Source: Dyadobacter sp. LHD-138 (GTDB lineage Bacteria; Bacteroidota; Bacteroidia; Cytophagales; Spirosomataceae). From it: 64,000 bases of DNA. The stretch spans positions 1 to 64,000 of the forward strand of contig NZ_JAVFVU010000030.1 of assembly GCF_030929615.1 (NCBI RefSeq), written 5' to 3'. Positions 17,844 to 26,858 of this stretch are shown one piece after another. The notes under the pieces were generated by a model, which made no database searches, was not told where the DNA came from, and saw only the letters and a program-made list of their open reading frames with translations. Positions within the stretch are counted from its first letter, which is position 1, and the number at the start of each line of letters is the position of its first letter. Both the position numbers and the translations under genes were made by a program.

Positions 17844-18809
17844 TTAAAATGCCACACCGATTTTCACACCGCCCCATTTGTGCGTCTTGCCTGTCTTGAA
17901 CTCCTTCGTTAAAAAGGTCTGATAATATTCGATGTACAAATTTCGGACACCCAGTACCGCGCCCAAAGAATGCTGGAAAGTGATCCGGTTTATTGCTGAG
18001 GATTTCAAAGTGTACGGACTGTTTCTGTTAAATATGCCGCCTTGCAGGGAGGCGTCATAACCGATCAGGCTAACAAGTGGCTGACAATACAAATACAGCT
18101 GATAGTTATTCTTAATTTTTTCTTCTCTTGGAAGAAACGGAGAGATAAGTTTTCCTAAGGTCAGTGTTGCTCCTGCCTGCAGTTTATCCGATAACGTCCC
18201 GATTTTTACTTGCGAATGGATATTCAGGGAAATGATATTCGGTACGTCAAAAATGTGCTTTTCATAATTCAGTTCGTAATTCACTACAATATCGTTTCGG
18301 ATCTGATATTGCCAGCCCATCGGTTCCTGATCGCCGATCCAGCTATGGATTTTCTTCTGCATTCTACCAGCAAAAGCTGCCGGACCGATCATGCCGGTGC
18401 TCAACACGGAGGATAATCTTGATCGATGCAACGTGTCGACAGATATCGCAAAACTTTTAAGCATGATAACACCAGCGAAGGGCCGGTCCTTATATAAAAT
18501 CTGATTGCTTTTGATACTGACTGGCGTGAAACCATAATGTTCAAAAGAAACGCCATGTTTCGCACGACTGTTTTTTAGCCGAAGCAGGGCGGCAGACAAG
18601 GGGTTCTTTTTTAAACGTGGATTGAGGAGTTCGAGGTTATAACCCTGGGTGTAATAGTAGTCGGTTTTTCCCCAGAAATCATTGTCATAATGAATTCTGA
18701 AATATTTTTCTGCGGGTATATTTCGGAAAGAGACAAGATTGTCTATTCTTTGTCCCGATGATAAAAGGGGCAGAAAAAGAAAAAGCAGGGCGGAGGCTAT
18801 TTGTCGCAT
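17844..18809 (-). CDS. LpxR-like lipid A deacylase family outer-membrane protein
   Basis: The 321-residue protein starts at ATG 18809 with a signal peptide (RQIASALLFLFLPLLSSG-Q); an upstream in-frame TTG at 18836 is less likely. The mature part has alternating beta strands typical of a 12-stranded barrel. The family motif is visible as IHYDNDFWGKTDYYYTQGYN near residues 30-50, containing the conserved Asn/Asp and Thr residues of DUF2219. LpxR removes the 3'-acyloxyacyl chain from lipid A at the cell surface. The catalytic Asn-His-Asp-type set cannot be fully placed by eye, so activity is inferred from family membership. Confidence 0.8.
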   Translation of the reverse strand: MRQIASALLFLFLPLLSSGQRIDNLVSFRNIPAEKYFRIHYDNDFWGKTDYYYTQGYNLELLNPRLKKNPLSAALLRLKNSRAKHGVSFEHYGFTPVSIKSNQILYKDRPFAGVIMLKSFAISVDTLHRSRLSSVLSTGMIGPAAFAGRMQKKIHSWIGDQEPMGWQYQIRNDIVVNYELNYEKHIFDVPNIISLNIHSQVKIGTLSDKLQAGATLTLGKLISPFLPREEKIKNNYQLYLYCQPLVSLIGYDASLQGGIFNRNSPYTLKSSAINRITFQHSLGAVLGVRNLYIEYYQTFLTKEFKTGKTHKWGGVKIGVAF

Positions 18810-19009
18810 AAAAGATATACGAATCCATGGCTGCAAAGGATTGTTTAGGCTGTAAAACGGATAAAGTAACGACTGGTGTTTTCCTCAGCAGCGCTGCCCG
18901 CTAAAAATGGCGCTGGCTTACTCCTTTTTTGTTATAGCGACAAATCATGAATCAACCTTATTTTTATGAATGTTTGTTTTTTGAAACGATATAACGTTAT
19001 TTTGTCTAC

Positions 19010-19017
19010 TAGTTTTG
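19010..19017 (+). promoter_or_regulatory. Candidate -7 promoter element
   Basis: TAGTTTTG matches TAnnTTTG, 51 bp before GTG 19068. A TTTG lies 26 bp upstream (18980-18983), wider than the usual spacing. Transcription from here would leave almost no leader for the alternative TTG start at 19026. Confidence 0.4.
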
Positions 19018-19067
19018 TAGAGTAATTGGGTTGGTGCCATTGCGCTGAATATCTGAATCATAAAATT

Positions 19068-20501
19068 GTGCAAAAGACGGAATACGATGCCATTGTAGTA
19101 GGTTCCGGTCCCAACGGACTGGCTGCCGCCATTACATTACAACAGCAGGGGCTTTCTGTGCTGTTGGTAGAGGGAAAAAAAGAAATTGGCGGAGGGATGC
19201 GCACAAAGGCGTTAACACTTCCTGGTTTTCTGCATGATGTTTGTTCGGCCGTGCATCCCATGGCCGTTTTATCACCATTTTTTAAAAACCTTCCGCTTGA
19301 AAAATATGGGCTGGAAATGATACAGCCAACTTTCGCTGCCGCGCATCCTTTTGACAATGGCACGGCGGGTGTATTGGACCGATCCATTGAAAAAACGGCG
19401 GAAGGCCTTGGAAAAGATCGTGAGGCATATTTAAGATTTATGAGCCCCATTGTACGGGACCTGCCAAAGCTGCTGCCGGATTTGCTTGGGCCCTTTCCGC
19501 TGCCAAAATATCCGTTGGCGCTTGCCGAATTTGGTTTGAAAGCGCTGCCCCCGGCGACCTGGCTGGCGAACAGATTTCAAACAACAGCGGCGCGGGGATT
19601 GTGGGCAGGTATGGCCGCGCACGCGATCCAGCCCTTGGAAAACCTGGCAACATCGGCGATCGGCATTATGCTGATGGCCGCAGCACACACGGCTGGATGG
19701 CCTATTCCGAAGGGTGGTTCACAGTCCATCGCCGATGCACTGACTGCATTGTTTTTAAGTCTGAGCGGAGAGGTGCTAACCGATTTTCCGGTGCGTTCAT
19801 TGAGCCAGCTCCCTCCTGCCAAAGCGGTTTTATTTGACGTTACCCCTAAGCAACTGGTTGCTATCGCAGGAGATAAGCTGAGTTCGTCCTACATCAGCCG
19901 GTTACAGAAATATCGTTACGGAATGGGCGTTTTTAAGATAGACTGGGCTTTAAGTGGGCCGATCCCTTTTAAGGCTGAGGCTTGCCGGGGGGCGGGAACG
20001 GTGCATTTGGGCAATACTTTGGAGGATATTGCAGCGGCGGAGAAAATGACGTCGCTGGGAAGCCAGTCGCATAAGCCCTATGTCCTTCTTTCGCAGCCCA
20101 GTGTATTTGACAGTACGCGTGCGCCTGAAGGAAAACATACGGGCTGGGCATACTGCCATGTTCCAAACGGCTCAAAGGAAGACATGACCCAAGTTATTGA
20201 AAATCAGGTAGAGCGTTTTGCCCCTGGGTTTAAGGATCTGATTATTGGCCGGAGCACGATGAATACGACGCAGATTGAAGATTATAACCCCAATTATATC
20301 GGTGGAGATATCAATGGAGGTATCCAGGATATTTTCCAGCTGTACACACGCCCGATCTTAAGTGCCTCGCCGTACAGAACATCTGCGAAAGGGATTTATA
20401 TTTGTTCGTCGTCAACACCTCCCGGCGGTGGAGTGCATGGCATGTGTGGCTATCACGCAGCGAAACAGGCGCTCAAAGACGTATTTAAATCACGATCATA
20501 A
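19068..20501 (+). CDS. Phytoene-desaturase-like FAD-dependent oxidoreductase
   Basis: A 477-residue flavoprotein of the CrtI/NAD(P)-FAD oxidoreductase type. The dinucleotide-binding motif is DAIVVGSGPNGLAAAITL at about residues 6-23, followed by the acidic end of strand 2 (LLVEGKKEIGGGMRTK). The C-terminal FAD contact PPGGGVHGMCGYHAA is also typical. No carotenoid genes are adjacent. Members of this subgroup, related to human PYROXD2, are often mis-annotated as phytoene dehydrogenases, so a non-carotenoid substrate is likely. The start is uncertain: GTG 19068 fits the family N-terminus; TTG 19026 would add 14 residues without similarity. Confidence 0.85.
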   Translation: MQKTEYDAIVVGSGPNGLAAAITLQQQGLSVLLVEGKKEIGGGMRTKALTLPGFLHDVCSAVHPMAVLSPFFKNLPLEKYGLEMIQPTFAAAHPFDNGTAGVLDRSIEKTAEGLGKDREAYLRFMSPIVRDLPKLLPDLLGPFPLPKYPLALAEFGLKALPPATWLANRFQTTAARGLWAGMAAHAIQPLENLATSAIGIMLMAAAHTAGWPIPKGGSQSIADALTALFLSLSGEVLTDFPVRSLSQLPPAKAVLFDVTPKQLVAIAGDKLSSSYISRLQKYRYGMGVFKIDWALSGPIPFKAEACRGAGTVHLGNTLEDIAAAEKMTSLGSQSHKPYVLLSQPSVFDSTRAPEGKHTGWAYCHVPNGSKEDMTQVIENQVERFAPGFKDLIIGRSTMNTTQIEDYNPNYIGGDINGGIQDIFQLYTRPILSASPYRTSAKGIYICSSSTPPGGGVHGMCGYHAAKQALKDVFKSRS

Positions 20502-20557
20502 AGTAAGTATTTCTTTGAATAATTGGCTTATCAGTAATAAGATAAAAGAAGATTAAA

Positions 20558-21637
20558 ATGAAGCGTTTTAAGAATTTGTACCTGCTGATACTGGTTGCCG
20601 GAATCAGTTTTAATTGCCAGAAAAAACAAACGGCTGCGGAGAAAACAGCGGATAGTCTTGCACATTGTATCGCGGATGGGATGCCTACAAGGGCAGCGGC
20701 GATTTTGGCAAGCCATCAGGAAATTGCAGAAGGGAAAGGAGATACCACCGGTATGGTCTGGATTGGCGGCGGGAAATTTCTGATGGGTGCAGATGAATTT
20801 CCGGATTCGAGGCCAATGCATGAGGTGACCGTAGATGGATTCTGGATGGATGCCCATGAGGTTACGAATGCGGAATATGCCAGATTTGTGGCAGCAACCA
20901 ATTATAAAACAGTGGCTGAGCGTCCTTTGAATCCGGCCGATTATCCGGGTGTCCCGGCCGATAAACTGGTTCCTGGCTCAGCCGTATTTACCCCAACGAC
21001 ACAGAAAGTTTCGCTTGACAATCCGCTGGTATGGTGGAATTACGTTCCCGGTGCCAGCTGGGCTCATCCGGAAGGAAAAGGAAGTTCGATCAAGGGGCGT
21101 GAAAATTTTCCTGTCGTTCATATTTCTTATGAAGATGCGGCGGCTTATGCCAAGTGGGCGGGGAAACGCCTTCCAACCGAGGCTGAGTGGGAATTTGCAG
21201 CGCAGGGAGGCAAGGGAAACCATACCTATTATTGGGGCGATCAATTGAAACCGTCCAATAAATGGGTTGCGAATATCTACCAGGGCAGTTTTCCCGATAA
21301 AAATTTAAAGGAAGATGGTTATGCCGGAGCCGCACCGGTAAAAACATTTCCGGCCAATCCGTACGGCTTGTATGATATGGACGGTAATGTTTGGGAATGG
21401 TGCGCAGATTTGTACCGACCGGATTATTACCAGAAAAGTCCTGCAAAAAATCCAAAAGGGCCATCCGACAGCTACGATCCGGATGAACCGGGTGCGGAAA
21501 AACATGTGCAGAGAGGTGGTTCTTTCCTTTGCAGTGATGAATATTGCATCCGTTATAAGGCTGGAAGCCGCGGAAAAGGCGAGACAACCAGTGGCAGTAA
21601 CAACCTTGGATTTCGTTGCGTGCGTGCAGGGAAATAA
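20558..21637 (+). CDS. Formylglycine-generating enzyme (sulfatase-modifying factor) lipoprotein
   Basis: The 359-residue protein has an N-terminal lipobox-like signal (ISFNC, Cys20), so it is probably a periplasmic lipoprotein. The FGE/SUMF1 fold is clear: MVWIGGGKFLMGADEF, EVTNAEYARFV, GKRLPTEAEWEFAA, DMDGNVWEWCADLY and NLGFRCVRAG. Both copper-binding/active-site cysteines of true FGE are kept with the right spacing (C325 and C330 in SFLCSDEYC), so it should be able to oxidise cysteine to formylglycine in sulfatases rather than being a cysteine-less relative. No sulfatase gene is in the window. It follows the flavoprotein gene by 56 bp. Confidence 0.9.
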   Translation: MKRFKNLYLLILVAGISFNCQKKQTAAEKTADSLAHCIADGMPTRAAAILASHQEIAEGKGDTTGMVWIGGGKFLMGADEFPDSRPMHEVTVDGFWMDAHEVTNAEYARFVAATNYKTVAERPLNPADYPGVPADKLVPGSAVFTPTTQKVSLDNPLVWWNYVPGASWAHPEGKGSSIKGRENFPVVHISYEDAAAYAKWAGKRLPTEAEWEFAAQGGKGNHTYYWGDQLKPSNKWVANIYQGSFPDKNLKEDGYAGAAPVKTFPANPYGLYDMDGNVWEWCADLYRPDYYQKSPAKNPKGPSDSYDPDEPGAEKHVQRGGSFLCSDEYCIRYKAGSRGKGETTSGSNNLGFRCVRAGK

Positions 21638-21774
21638 AATTTATTTAATCTATTAAATAAATAGACTTTATATACTATTGTTTATTTCAATAAATAAGCA
21701 TTACTTTGTGGCAGAGCAATTTTGATCACAGGGATCGGAAAATGAATCGAAATAAACAGACCGGCAAAGTATAT

Positions 21775-22332
21775 ATGAGTACTCGCTTTCTGACAGTTCC
21801 GGGTTTAGCGGGTTCGGGTCCGCAGCATTGGCAAACGATCTGGGAAAACCAGTATCCGGATTCTATTAAACGCATTGAGCAGGACAACTGGGATTGGCCT
21901 GTACGGCAGGATTGGGTAGCCAGGTTGCAGGAAATAATCAGCCAGCTGAGCGAACCGACTGTTTTGATCGCGCATAGTCTGGGGTGTATCACCGTCGCGC
22001 ACTGGGCGGCCGCGTTCAGCTCTCCGTGGATCGTGGGCGCATTGCTGGTCGCTCCGGCAGATGCAGAATTGTCGAAAAGGTTAAATTTTGTAGAGGGATT
22101 TACGCCGATACCGTCTTCGCCGTTTTCTTTTAAGAGTATTGTCGTGGCGAGTACCAATGATATTTACGCCAGTATCAAACGTTCAGAGGTCTTTGCTCAG
22201 GCATGGGGCAGTGCGTTTGTGAATCTGGGCAAAAAAGGCCATATCAATGCAGTCTCAGGGTTAGAGGATTGGCCGGAAGGAAAAGAGTTATTAAAACAAC
22301 TGGTGAGTTCAGAGCTTGCTCGTACCCTATAA
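21775..22332 (+). CDS. RBBP9/YdeN-family serine hydrolase
   Basis: The 185-residue small alpha/beta hydrolase has the family's opening (FLTVPGLAGSGPQHWQ), the nucleophile elbow AHSLGC with Ser near residue 66, and the C-terminal His in KKGHINA. The family length is about 180-190, which supports ATG 21775. In-frame ATG 21742 and TTG 21706 would add 11 or 23 unmatched residues. RBBP9-like bacterial enzymes are cytosolic serine hydrolases of unknown natural substrate. No partner is evident from the neighbours. Confidence 0.88.
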   Translation: MSTRFLTVPGLAGSGPQHWQTIWENQYPDSIKRIEQDNWDWPVRQDWVARLQEIISQLSEPTVLIAHSLGCITVAHWAAAFSSPWIVGALLVAPADAELSKRLNFVEGFTPIPSSPFSFKSIVVASTNDIYASIKRSEVFAQAWGSAFVNLGKKGHINAVSGLEDWPEGKELLKQLVSSELARTL

Positions 22333-22476
22333 CAAGTTGTTCAGGATTTTGCATTACAAGTAGTAATTGGGCTAGTACAGTGTATCGGGTGCGATTTTGC
22401 GTGCCCGTTTACCTTTTATAAAATCGTATTCTTATATTTATACATTCTTTTATCCATTTTAATTGTCAAACAAATC

Positions 22477-23088
22477 ATGAAAAAAATCATTCTATTTGCA
22501 TTGGTTGGACTATTTGTTAATTCTGCTGTAATCGCTGGCGGTCCGGGAAAGTCTAAATCCGCAGATAAGTCATTGGCAGTGGACGCAAAAAGCAGCAAAC
22601 TAACATGGGGTGCGAAAAAAGTTACGGGCACGCATGCAGGAGAAATTCCTTTGAATAGCGGATCGCTTATTGTTGATGGAGCAAAGTTAAAAGGTGGAAG
22701 TTTTGTATTTGACGTTAAGAATTTGACTGTAACTGACGTGAAGGATGCAGAAATGAATGGAAAATTGACAGGCCATTTGAAAAGCCCTGATTTCTTCTCA
22801 GTAGAAGCGCATCCACAGGCTAAGTTTGTCATCACTTCGGTTACACCAAAAGGGGGTGATGCGTACGAGGTAGCTGGAAAATTGACGATCAAAGGCATTA
22901 CGGATGATGTGAAATTCCCGGCAACTGTGAAATCGGATGCTAAAAAAGTTACTGCTGACGCGAAAATTGTTATCGACAGAACGAAATATGATATCAAATT
23001 CCGTTCGAAAAATTTCTTCGAAAATCTTGGAGACAAAGCCATCGACAACGATTTTACTTTGGACGTTAATCTTGTAGCGAATAAATAA
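22477..23088 (+). CDS. YceI-family periplasmic lipocalin-like protein
   Basis: The 203-residue protein has a signal peptide (1-20, ending AVIAGG). The mature domain is a YceI beta-barrel: SSKLTWGAKKVTGTHAGEI, then HLKSPDFFSVEAHPQAKFVI, and IVIDRTKYDIKFRSKNFF at the end. YceI proteins bind polyisoprenoids or other amphiphiles in the periplasm. In E. coli expression rises at high pH. The length is close to the family norm of about 190. It stands alone, closed by a terminator. Confidence 0.93.
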   Translation: MKKIILFALVGLFVNSAVIAGGPGKSKSADKSLAVDAKSSKLTWGAKKVTGTHAGEIPLNSGSLIVDGAKLKGGSFVFDVKNLTVTDVKDAEMNGKLTGHLKSPDFFSVEAHPQAKFVITSVTPKGGDAYEVAGKLTIKGITDDVKFPATVKSDAKKVTADAKIVIDRTKYDIKFRSKNFFENLGDKAIDNDFTLDVNLVANK

Positions 23089-23123
23089 ATTACGTCTGCT
23101 GGCCGACTCGCGGAGTATAATTC

Positions 23124-23163
23124 AAAAAAGTCCTGTCTGGAATTTATCAGGCAGGGCTTTTTT
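23124..23163 (+). terminator. Rho-independent terminator after the YceI gene
   Basis: A 16-bp stem (23124-23139 with 23148-23163, two G-U pairs) with an A-run on the left arm and a T-run on the right arm, 35 bp after the YceI stop. Confidence 0.9.
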
Positions 23164-23265
23164 GTGCTATGCAGTCTGTAATTTCCAACTTTTGATTCCG
23201 GCGGAGGGTAGGCTGCGCACCTTCTATCCTTTGATTAGTTAAATCATCATCATTCAATATTGTCA

Positions 23266-24417
23266 ATGAAAAATTCAGCAAAGGGGATATTACTGGGACT
23301 ATTTTTGATATCGGTTCAGACGCAGGCGCAAACCAAAAACACACTGCCGGACTGGGCTTTTGGTGGGTTTAAAAGACCTGCCCATGTTAATCCGGTTATC
23401 TCACCTGATACCAGTTCGCATTTCTTTTGCCCGATGAATAAAAAGATGGTTGACTGGGAATCCAATGATACTTTCAACCCTGCTGCGACGATAAAGGATG
23501 GTAAAATTGTCGTATTATACCGTGCCGAAGATAAAGCCGGAAAGAACATAGGCCATCGAACTTCCCGTTTGGGTTATGCCGAAAGTACGGACGGGACGAC
23601 TTTTAAAAGGAAGAAAACACCTGTTTTTTATCCTGACGAAGATAGCCAGAAAGCAAACGAATGGCCGGGAGGTTGTGAGGACCCAAGGGTTGCTGTGACG
23701 GAGGATGGTACTTACGTTTTGATCTATACCCAGTGGAACCGCGATAAGGCCAGGCTGGGGATTGCAACGTCGAAGGATCTGGTGAAATGGGAAAAACATG
23801 GCCCGGCTTTCTTAAAAGCTTACAACGGAAAATTCAATAATATCTGGTCAAAATCGGGTTCTCTGGTTACCAAACTGGTTAATGACAAACAGGTTATCGC
23901 CAAAATTAATGGTAAGTACTGGTTATATTTCGGGGAAGCGAATGTAAACGTTGCAACCTCCACAGATTTGATCAACTGGACCCCGCTGGTGGATGAAAAA
24001 GAAAATCTTGTGAACCTGATATCGCCCAGAAAGGGCTTTTTTGACAGCAATTTAACGGAATGCGGGCCTCCAGCCATCGTTACGGACAAAGGCATTGTGC
24101 TTTTGTACAATGGAAAAAATGATGCCGGAGCGAATGGCGATTTGCGTTATACGCCCAACAGTTATTGCGCCGGGCAGGTTTTGTTTGATAAAAATGACCC
24201 GTCGAAACTGATAAGCCGGTTGGATGTACCATTTTTCCGACCAATGGAGCCTTTTGAAAAAAGCGGACAGTATGTAGCCGGGACGGTTTTTATCGAAGGC
24301 ATGGTTTATTTCAAGAAAAAATGGCTGCTGTATTATGGCTGTGCAGATTCTAAAGTCGGCGTAGCGGTTTATGATCCTTTGGCTAAGGCGCCCGGTGACC
24401 CGATTCCCTCGAAATGA
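23266..24417 (+). CDS. Secreted GH130-like glycosidase/phosphorylase family protein
   Basis: The 383-residue protein starts at ATG 23266 with a signal peptide (1-20, ending TQAQ-T). The five-bladed beta-propeller of family GH130 is suggested by FNPAATIKDGKIVVLYRAED, GGCEDPRVAV (EDPR is the GH130 signature holding the catalytic Asp) and repeated strands such as YVLIYTQWNR, KYWLYFGEAN and WLLYYGCADS. GH130 enzymes are beta-mannoside phosphorylases or, in some clades, hydrolases. Exported members are thought to be hydrolases because phosphate-dependent cleavage is less useful outside the cytosol. It lies 600 bp upstream of the sugar-catabolic cluster and may feed it, but the two are not tightly linked. 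Confidence 0.82.
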   Translation: MKNSAKGILLGLFLISVQTQAQTKNTLPDWAFGGFKRPAHVNPVISPDTSSHFFCPMNKKMVDWESNDTFNPAATIKDGKIVVLYRAEDKAGKNIGHRTSRLGYAESTDGTTFKRKKTPVFYPDEDSQKANEWPGGCEDPRVAVTEDGTYVLIYTQWNRDKARLGIATSKDLVKWEKHGPAFLKAYNGKFNNIWSKSGSLVTKLVNDKQVIAKINGKYWLYFGEANVNVATSTDLINWTPLVDEKENLVNLISPRKGFFDSNLTECGPPAIVTDKGIVLLYNGKNDAGANGDLRYTPNSYCAGQVLFDKNDPSKLISRLDVPFFRPMEPFEKSGQYVAGTVFIEGMVYFKKKWLLYYGCADSKVGVAVYDPLAKAPGDPIPSK

Positions 24418-25029
24418 TCCGGGGATGTGCCTTCTTATAATTTATTTTTATAAACTTTAAAAAAGATAAAATTAATATTTGCGTATATAGATTAAGGGTA
24501 TCTTGTTTGGTGATGCTCTGAAATTGATGTTGAGGAGTGAAAGTGTAATAAATTCTATTTAAAGCTACTTTTCTCAATTAGAAACTCAGCGTGTCTGTGA
24601 TATCTGTATTTATTTTGAAAATCAAAAAAATACAATTATTGTGTTTTTGATCATATCGGATAGACAGCGGATCAAATACTTTATAAGTAACTTATAGAAA
24701 CAAAATTACCTGTTCCTTTTTACGAGCGGGAGTTACCCGGTGATTGGCTTTCGTTGTTTTTATTTGAACAGATTTGTGACCATTTGCCAATGCTTAAAAG
24801 TATATTCATGGATTGTAAAGGGAAAGTTACTTTTATTTAACCCTGAAAAAACGTGAATTCCAGCTTTAAATCGGGATAAGCAGGTTAGTACAGGATAGTA
24901 CGCTCGATAATTTTAGGAATTTTTGGATATTATTTTCTTCTTTTTAAAGAGTATTGAAATAGAAATACCCTTTATAGAGTTGGAAAGAGTAAGGGTATTT
25001 AATCATTCAGAAGTCTAAAAACGTATAAA
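24418..25029. other. 612-bp intergenic region before the sugar-catabolic cluster
   Basis: No convincing reading frame is seen; a 64-codon minus-strand frame at 24383-24577 lacks protein-like composition. The region is AT-rich, and no full TAnnTTTG site was found. It presumably holds the promoter and operators of the cluster. The short palindrome-like ACTTTATAAGTAACTTATAG near 24680-24700 could be a regulator site, but this is weak. Confidence 0.4.
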
Positions 25030-25806
25030 ATGCTGTTTAAAATGAGTTCCAAATTGAATATCGCCGCAGTAGGGGCAATCCTCGTGATTACTCTAATTTC
25101 CATCCAGAATTCCTGCCTGGCGCAAAAGAAAGAAAAAGGGTTCGTACAAATTTTTGATGGTAAGAGTTTAAAAGGATGGGAAGGTGATACTAAATACTGG
25201 CGCGTTGAAAACGGTAATCTGGTCGGTGAAATCACACCGGAAACCCTTTTGAAAACAAATTCATTCATTATCTGGCAAGGTGGACAACCGGGAGATTTTG
25301 AATTAAAAGGCTCATTTAAAATTACGGAAAAAGGTAATTCCGGTATCAATTACCGCAGTGAACAACTAACGGACATTCCTAACGCATTGCGCGGATATCA
25401 GGCAGATATCGACGGCGCGAACCGCTATACTGGTCAAAATTATGAAGAAAGAAAGAGAACGACACTTGCTTACCGTGGTGAGATCGTGACGGTAAACGAT
25501 CCTACGGACAAATCACCTGAGGCTTTCAAAGCGAATCTTAAAAATAACGCGTGGCTGGGCAGAACGGTAAGCGGTTCATTGGGGACCTCTGATGAATTGA
25601 AAACCAAAATAAAAGGCGAGGAGTGGAATGAATTTCATCTGGTTGTAAAAGGGAATCGTCTTCAGCACTATATCAATGGTGTATTAATGAGCGATGTTAC
25701 CGACAAGGATACAGTAAACGGGAAATTAAAAGGACTTTTAGGTGTGCAGGTTCATGTAGGACCGCCAATGAAAGTTGAATATAAAAACATTCGTATCAAA
25801 CAATAA
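25030..25806 (+). CDS. DUF1080 (3-keto-disaccharide hydrolase family) secreted protein
   Basis: The 258-residue protein has a signal peptide (about 1-32, with an NSCLAQ end that could also be read as a lipobox). It has one concanavalin-like beta-sandwich domain: FVQIFDGKSLKGWEGD, then YWRVENGNLVGE, FELKGSFKITEKGNSGINYR, EWNEFHLVVKGNRLQHYING and MKVEYKNIRIKQ. This is the full pattern of the Pfam family named 3-keto-disaccharide hydrolase. Characterised members hydrolyse 3-keto-glycosides made by oxidoreductases. It opens a plus-strand gene run containing an epimerase, more TIM barrels and a Gfo/Idh/MocA oxidoreductase, which fits such a route. ATG 25042 is an alternative start. Confidence 0.88.
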   Translation: MLFKMSSKLNIAAVGAILVITLISIQNSCLAQKKEKGFVQIFDGKSLKGWEGDTKYWRVENGNLVGEITPETLLKTNSFIIWQGGQPGDFELKGSFKITEKGNSGINYRSEQLTDIPNALRGYQADIDGANRYTGQNYEERKRTTLAYRGEIVTVNDPTDKSPEAFKANLKNNAWLGRTVSGSLGTSDELKTKIKGEEWNEFHLVVKGNRLQHYINGVLMSDVTDKDTVNGKLKGLLGVQVHVGPPMKVEYKNIRIKQ

Positions 25807-25819
25807 TTGTTTTGATTGA

Positions 25820-25851
25820 AACGATCCGCGGTTACAAAATCGCGGATCGTT
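25820..25851 (+). terminator. Intergenic hairpin, possible attenuating terminator
   Basis: Perfect 11-bp stem AACGATCCGCG / CGCGGATCGTT with a 10-nt loop, between the DUF1080 gene and the epimerase gene. No U-run follows, so it may act as an mRNA-stability or partial-termination element within the cluster. Confidence 0.5.
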
Positions 25852-25872
25852 CATTGCCAATAACTATAAATT

Positions 25873-26724
25873 ATGAATAAAATAGGATTTAATGTGCTTG
25901 CCTGGACGGCAGCGGTGTCGGATGATTTATTTCCAACAATTGACAGATTAAAGAAGATTGGGTATGACGGCGTAGAATTTTATCTGGGTTCTCAGGACCT
26001 GACCGCATATAAAAGAATGGGTGATTATACCCGTAATCTGGGTCTGGAAACGACAGCGGTGATGACGATGGGCAAGGATGATAATCCTGTTAGTGAATCA
26101 TCCGAAGTGCGTGGCAAAGCCCTGGACAAGATCAAATGGGGGGTGGATCGTGCGCATGATCTGAATGCTAAAATTATCTGCGGACCATTCCATTCGGCAC
26201 ACACGGTTTTTGTGAACCGTCCGGCGCTAGATAGGGAGTATGCGTTGGCTGGGGAAGTTCTTCACGCGGCAGCGGAATATGCAGCGCAAGCGAATATTGT
26301 TTTTGCACTGGAAGCGTTGAATCGTTTTGAATGTTACCTGTGCAATACGATGGAGCAACTGCTGAAACTTGTCAAAGCGGCTGGCCACCCGAACGTCAGG
26401 GCGATGTTCGATACGCATCATTCCAATATTGAAGAAAAAAGTTATGCTTCCGCGCTGGATACCATTGCGCCGGCTTTGGCACATGTTCACATCAGCGAAA
26501 ACGATAGGGGGACGCCTGGTGAAGGTCAGGTTTTATGGGATAACGCGTTTTCCTCCCTTGCGAAAATAAATTATAAAGGCTGGCTAACCATCGAAGCATT
26601 CTCGAGGAATGATCCTGATTTCGCAAATGCAATAGGCGTGTGGCGGGAATTCTCTGACCCATGGGACATCGCGGAAAAAGGCTATGCATTCATCAAAGAA
26701 ATGAGCCAGAAACACAATCTGTAA
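25873..26724 (+). CDS. D-tagatose/D-psicose 3-epimerase-like TIM-barrel enzyme
   Basis: The 283-residue cytosolic enzyme belongs to the AP-endonuclease-2/xylose-isomerase-like TIM-barrel superfamily. It has the ketose 3-epimerase signature set: metal ligands E147 (LEALNRFE), D180 (MFDTHHSNIEE), H206 (HVHISEND) and E241 (TIEAFS). Their spacing of 33, 26 and 35 residues equals that in Agrobacterium D-psicose 3-epimerase (E150, D183, H209, E244 from memory). NRFECYLCNT and ENDRGTPGEGQVLW are also characteristic. It should epimerise a free ketose or keto-polyol at C3. It is the second gene of the cluster and provides the most specific clue to its chemistry. Confidence 0.88.
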   Translation: MNKIGFNVLAWTAAVSDDLFPTIDRLKKIGYDGVEFYLGSQDLTAYKRMGDYTRNLGLETTAVMTMGKDDNPVSESSEVRGKALDKIKWGVDRAHDLNAKIICGPFHSAHTVFVNRPALDREYALAGEVLHAAAEYAAQANIVFALEALNRFECYLCNTMEQLLKLVKAAGHPNVRAMFDTHHSNIEEKSYASALDTIAPALAHVHISENDRGTPGEGQVLWDNAFSSLAKINYKGWLTIEAFSRNDPDFANAIGVWREFSDPWDIAEKGYAFIKEMSQKHNL

Positions 26725-26753
26725 AATCCAAAAAGAAACAGTCCAACGGACTT

Positions 26754-26782
26754 AATATCTTAACCCAGGGCAACGCCCTGGG
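26754..26782. repeat. REP-like palindromic repeat (solo copy)
   Basis: A conserved prefix AATATCTTA (26754-26762) is followed by a perfect 8-bp hairpin CCCAGGGC-AAC-GCCCTGGG (26764-26782). The same prefix and a related GGGC-N-GCCC hairpin occur at 33434-33462 beside the Y1 transposase. The match identifies this as a dispersed copy of that element's end repeat. Confidence 0.7.
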
Positions 26783-26858
26783 ACTCGGGGATTCCGAATC
26801 CATGATCATCCATAGGCTAATAGCCCACAGCTAGAAGCTAATATTCAACCGTTAAATA

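Noticed and set aside
21639-21662. Perfect 10-bp A/T-only hairpin after the formylglycine-generating enzyme gene
   Set aside because: A stem of A-T pairs alone is too weak to call a terminator.
24383-24577. 64-codon minus-strand frame in the gap before the catabolic cluster
   Set aside because: No family, no coding-like composition, overlaps the end of the GH130-like gene.
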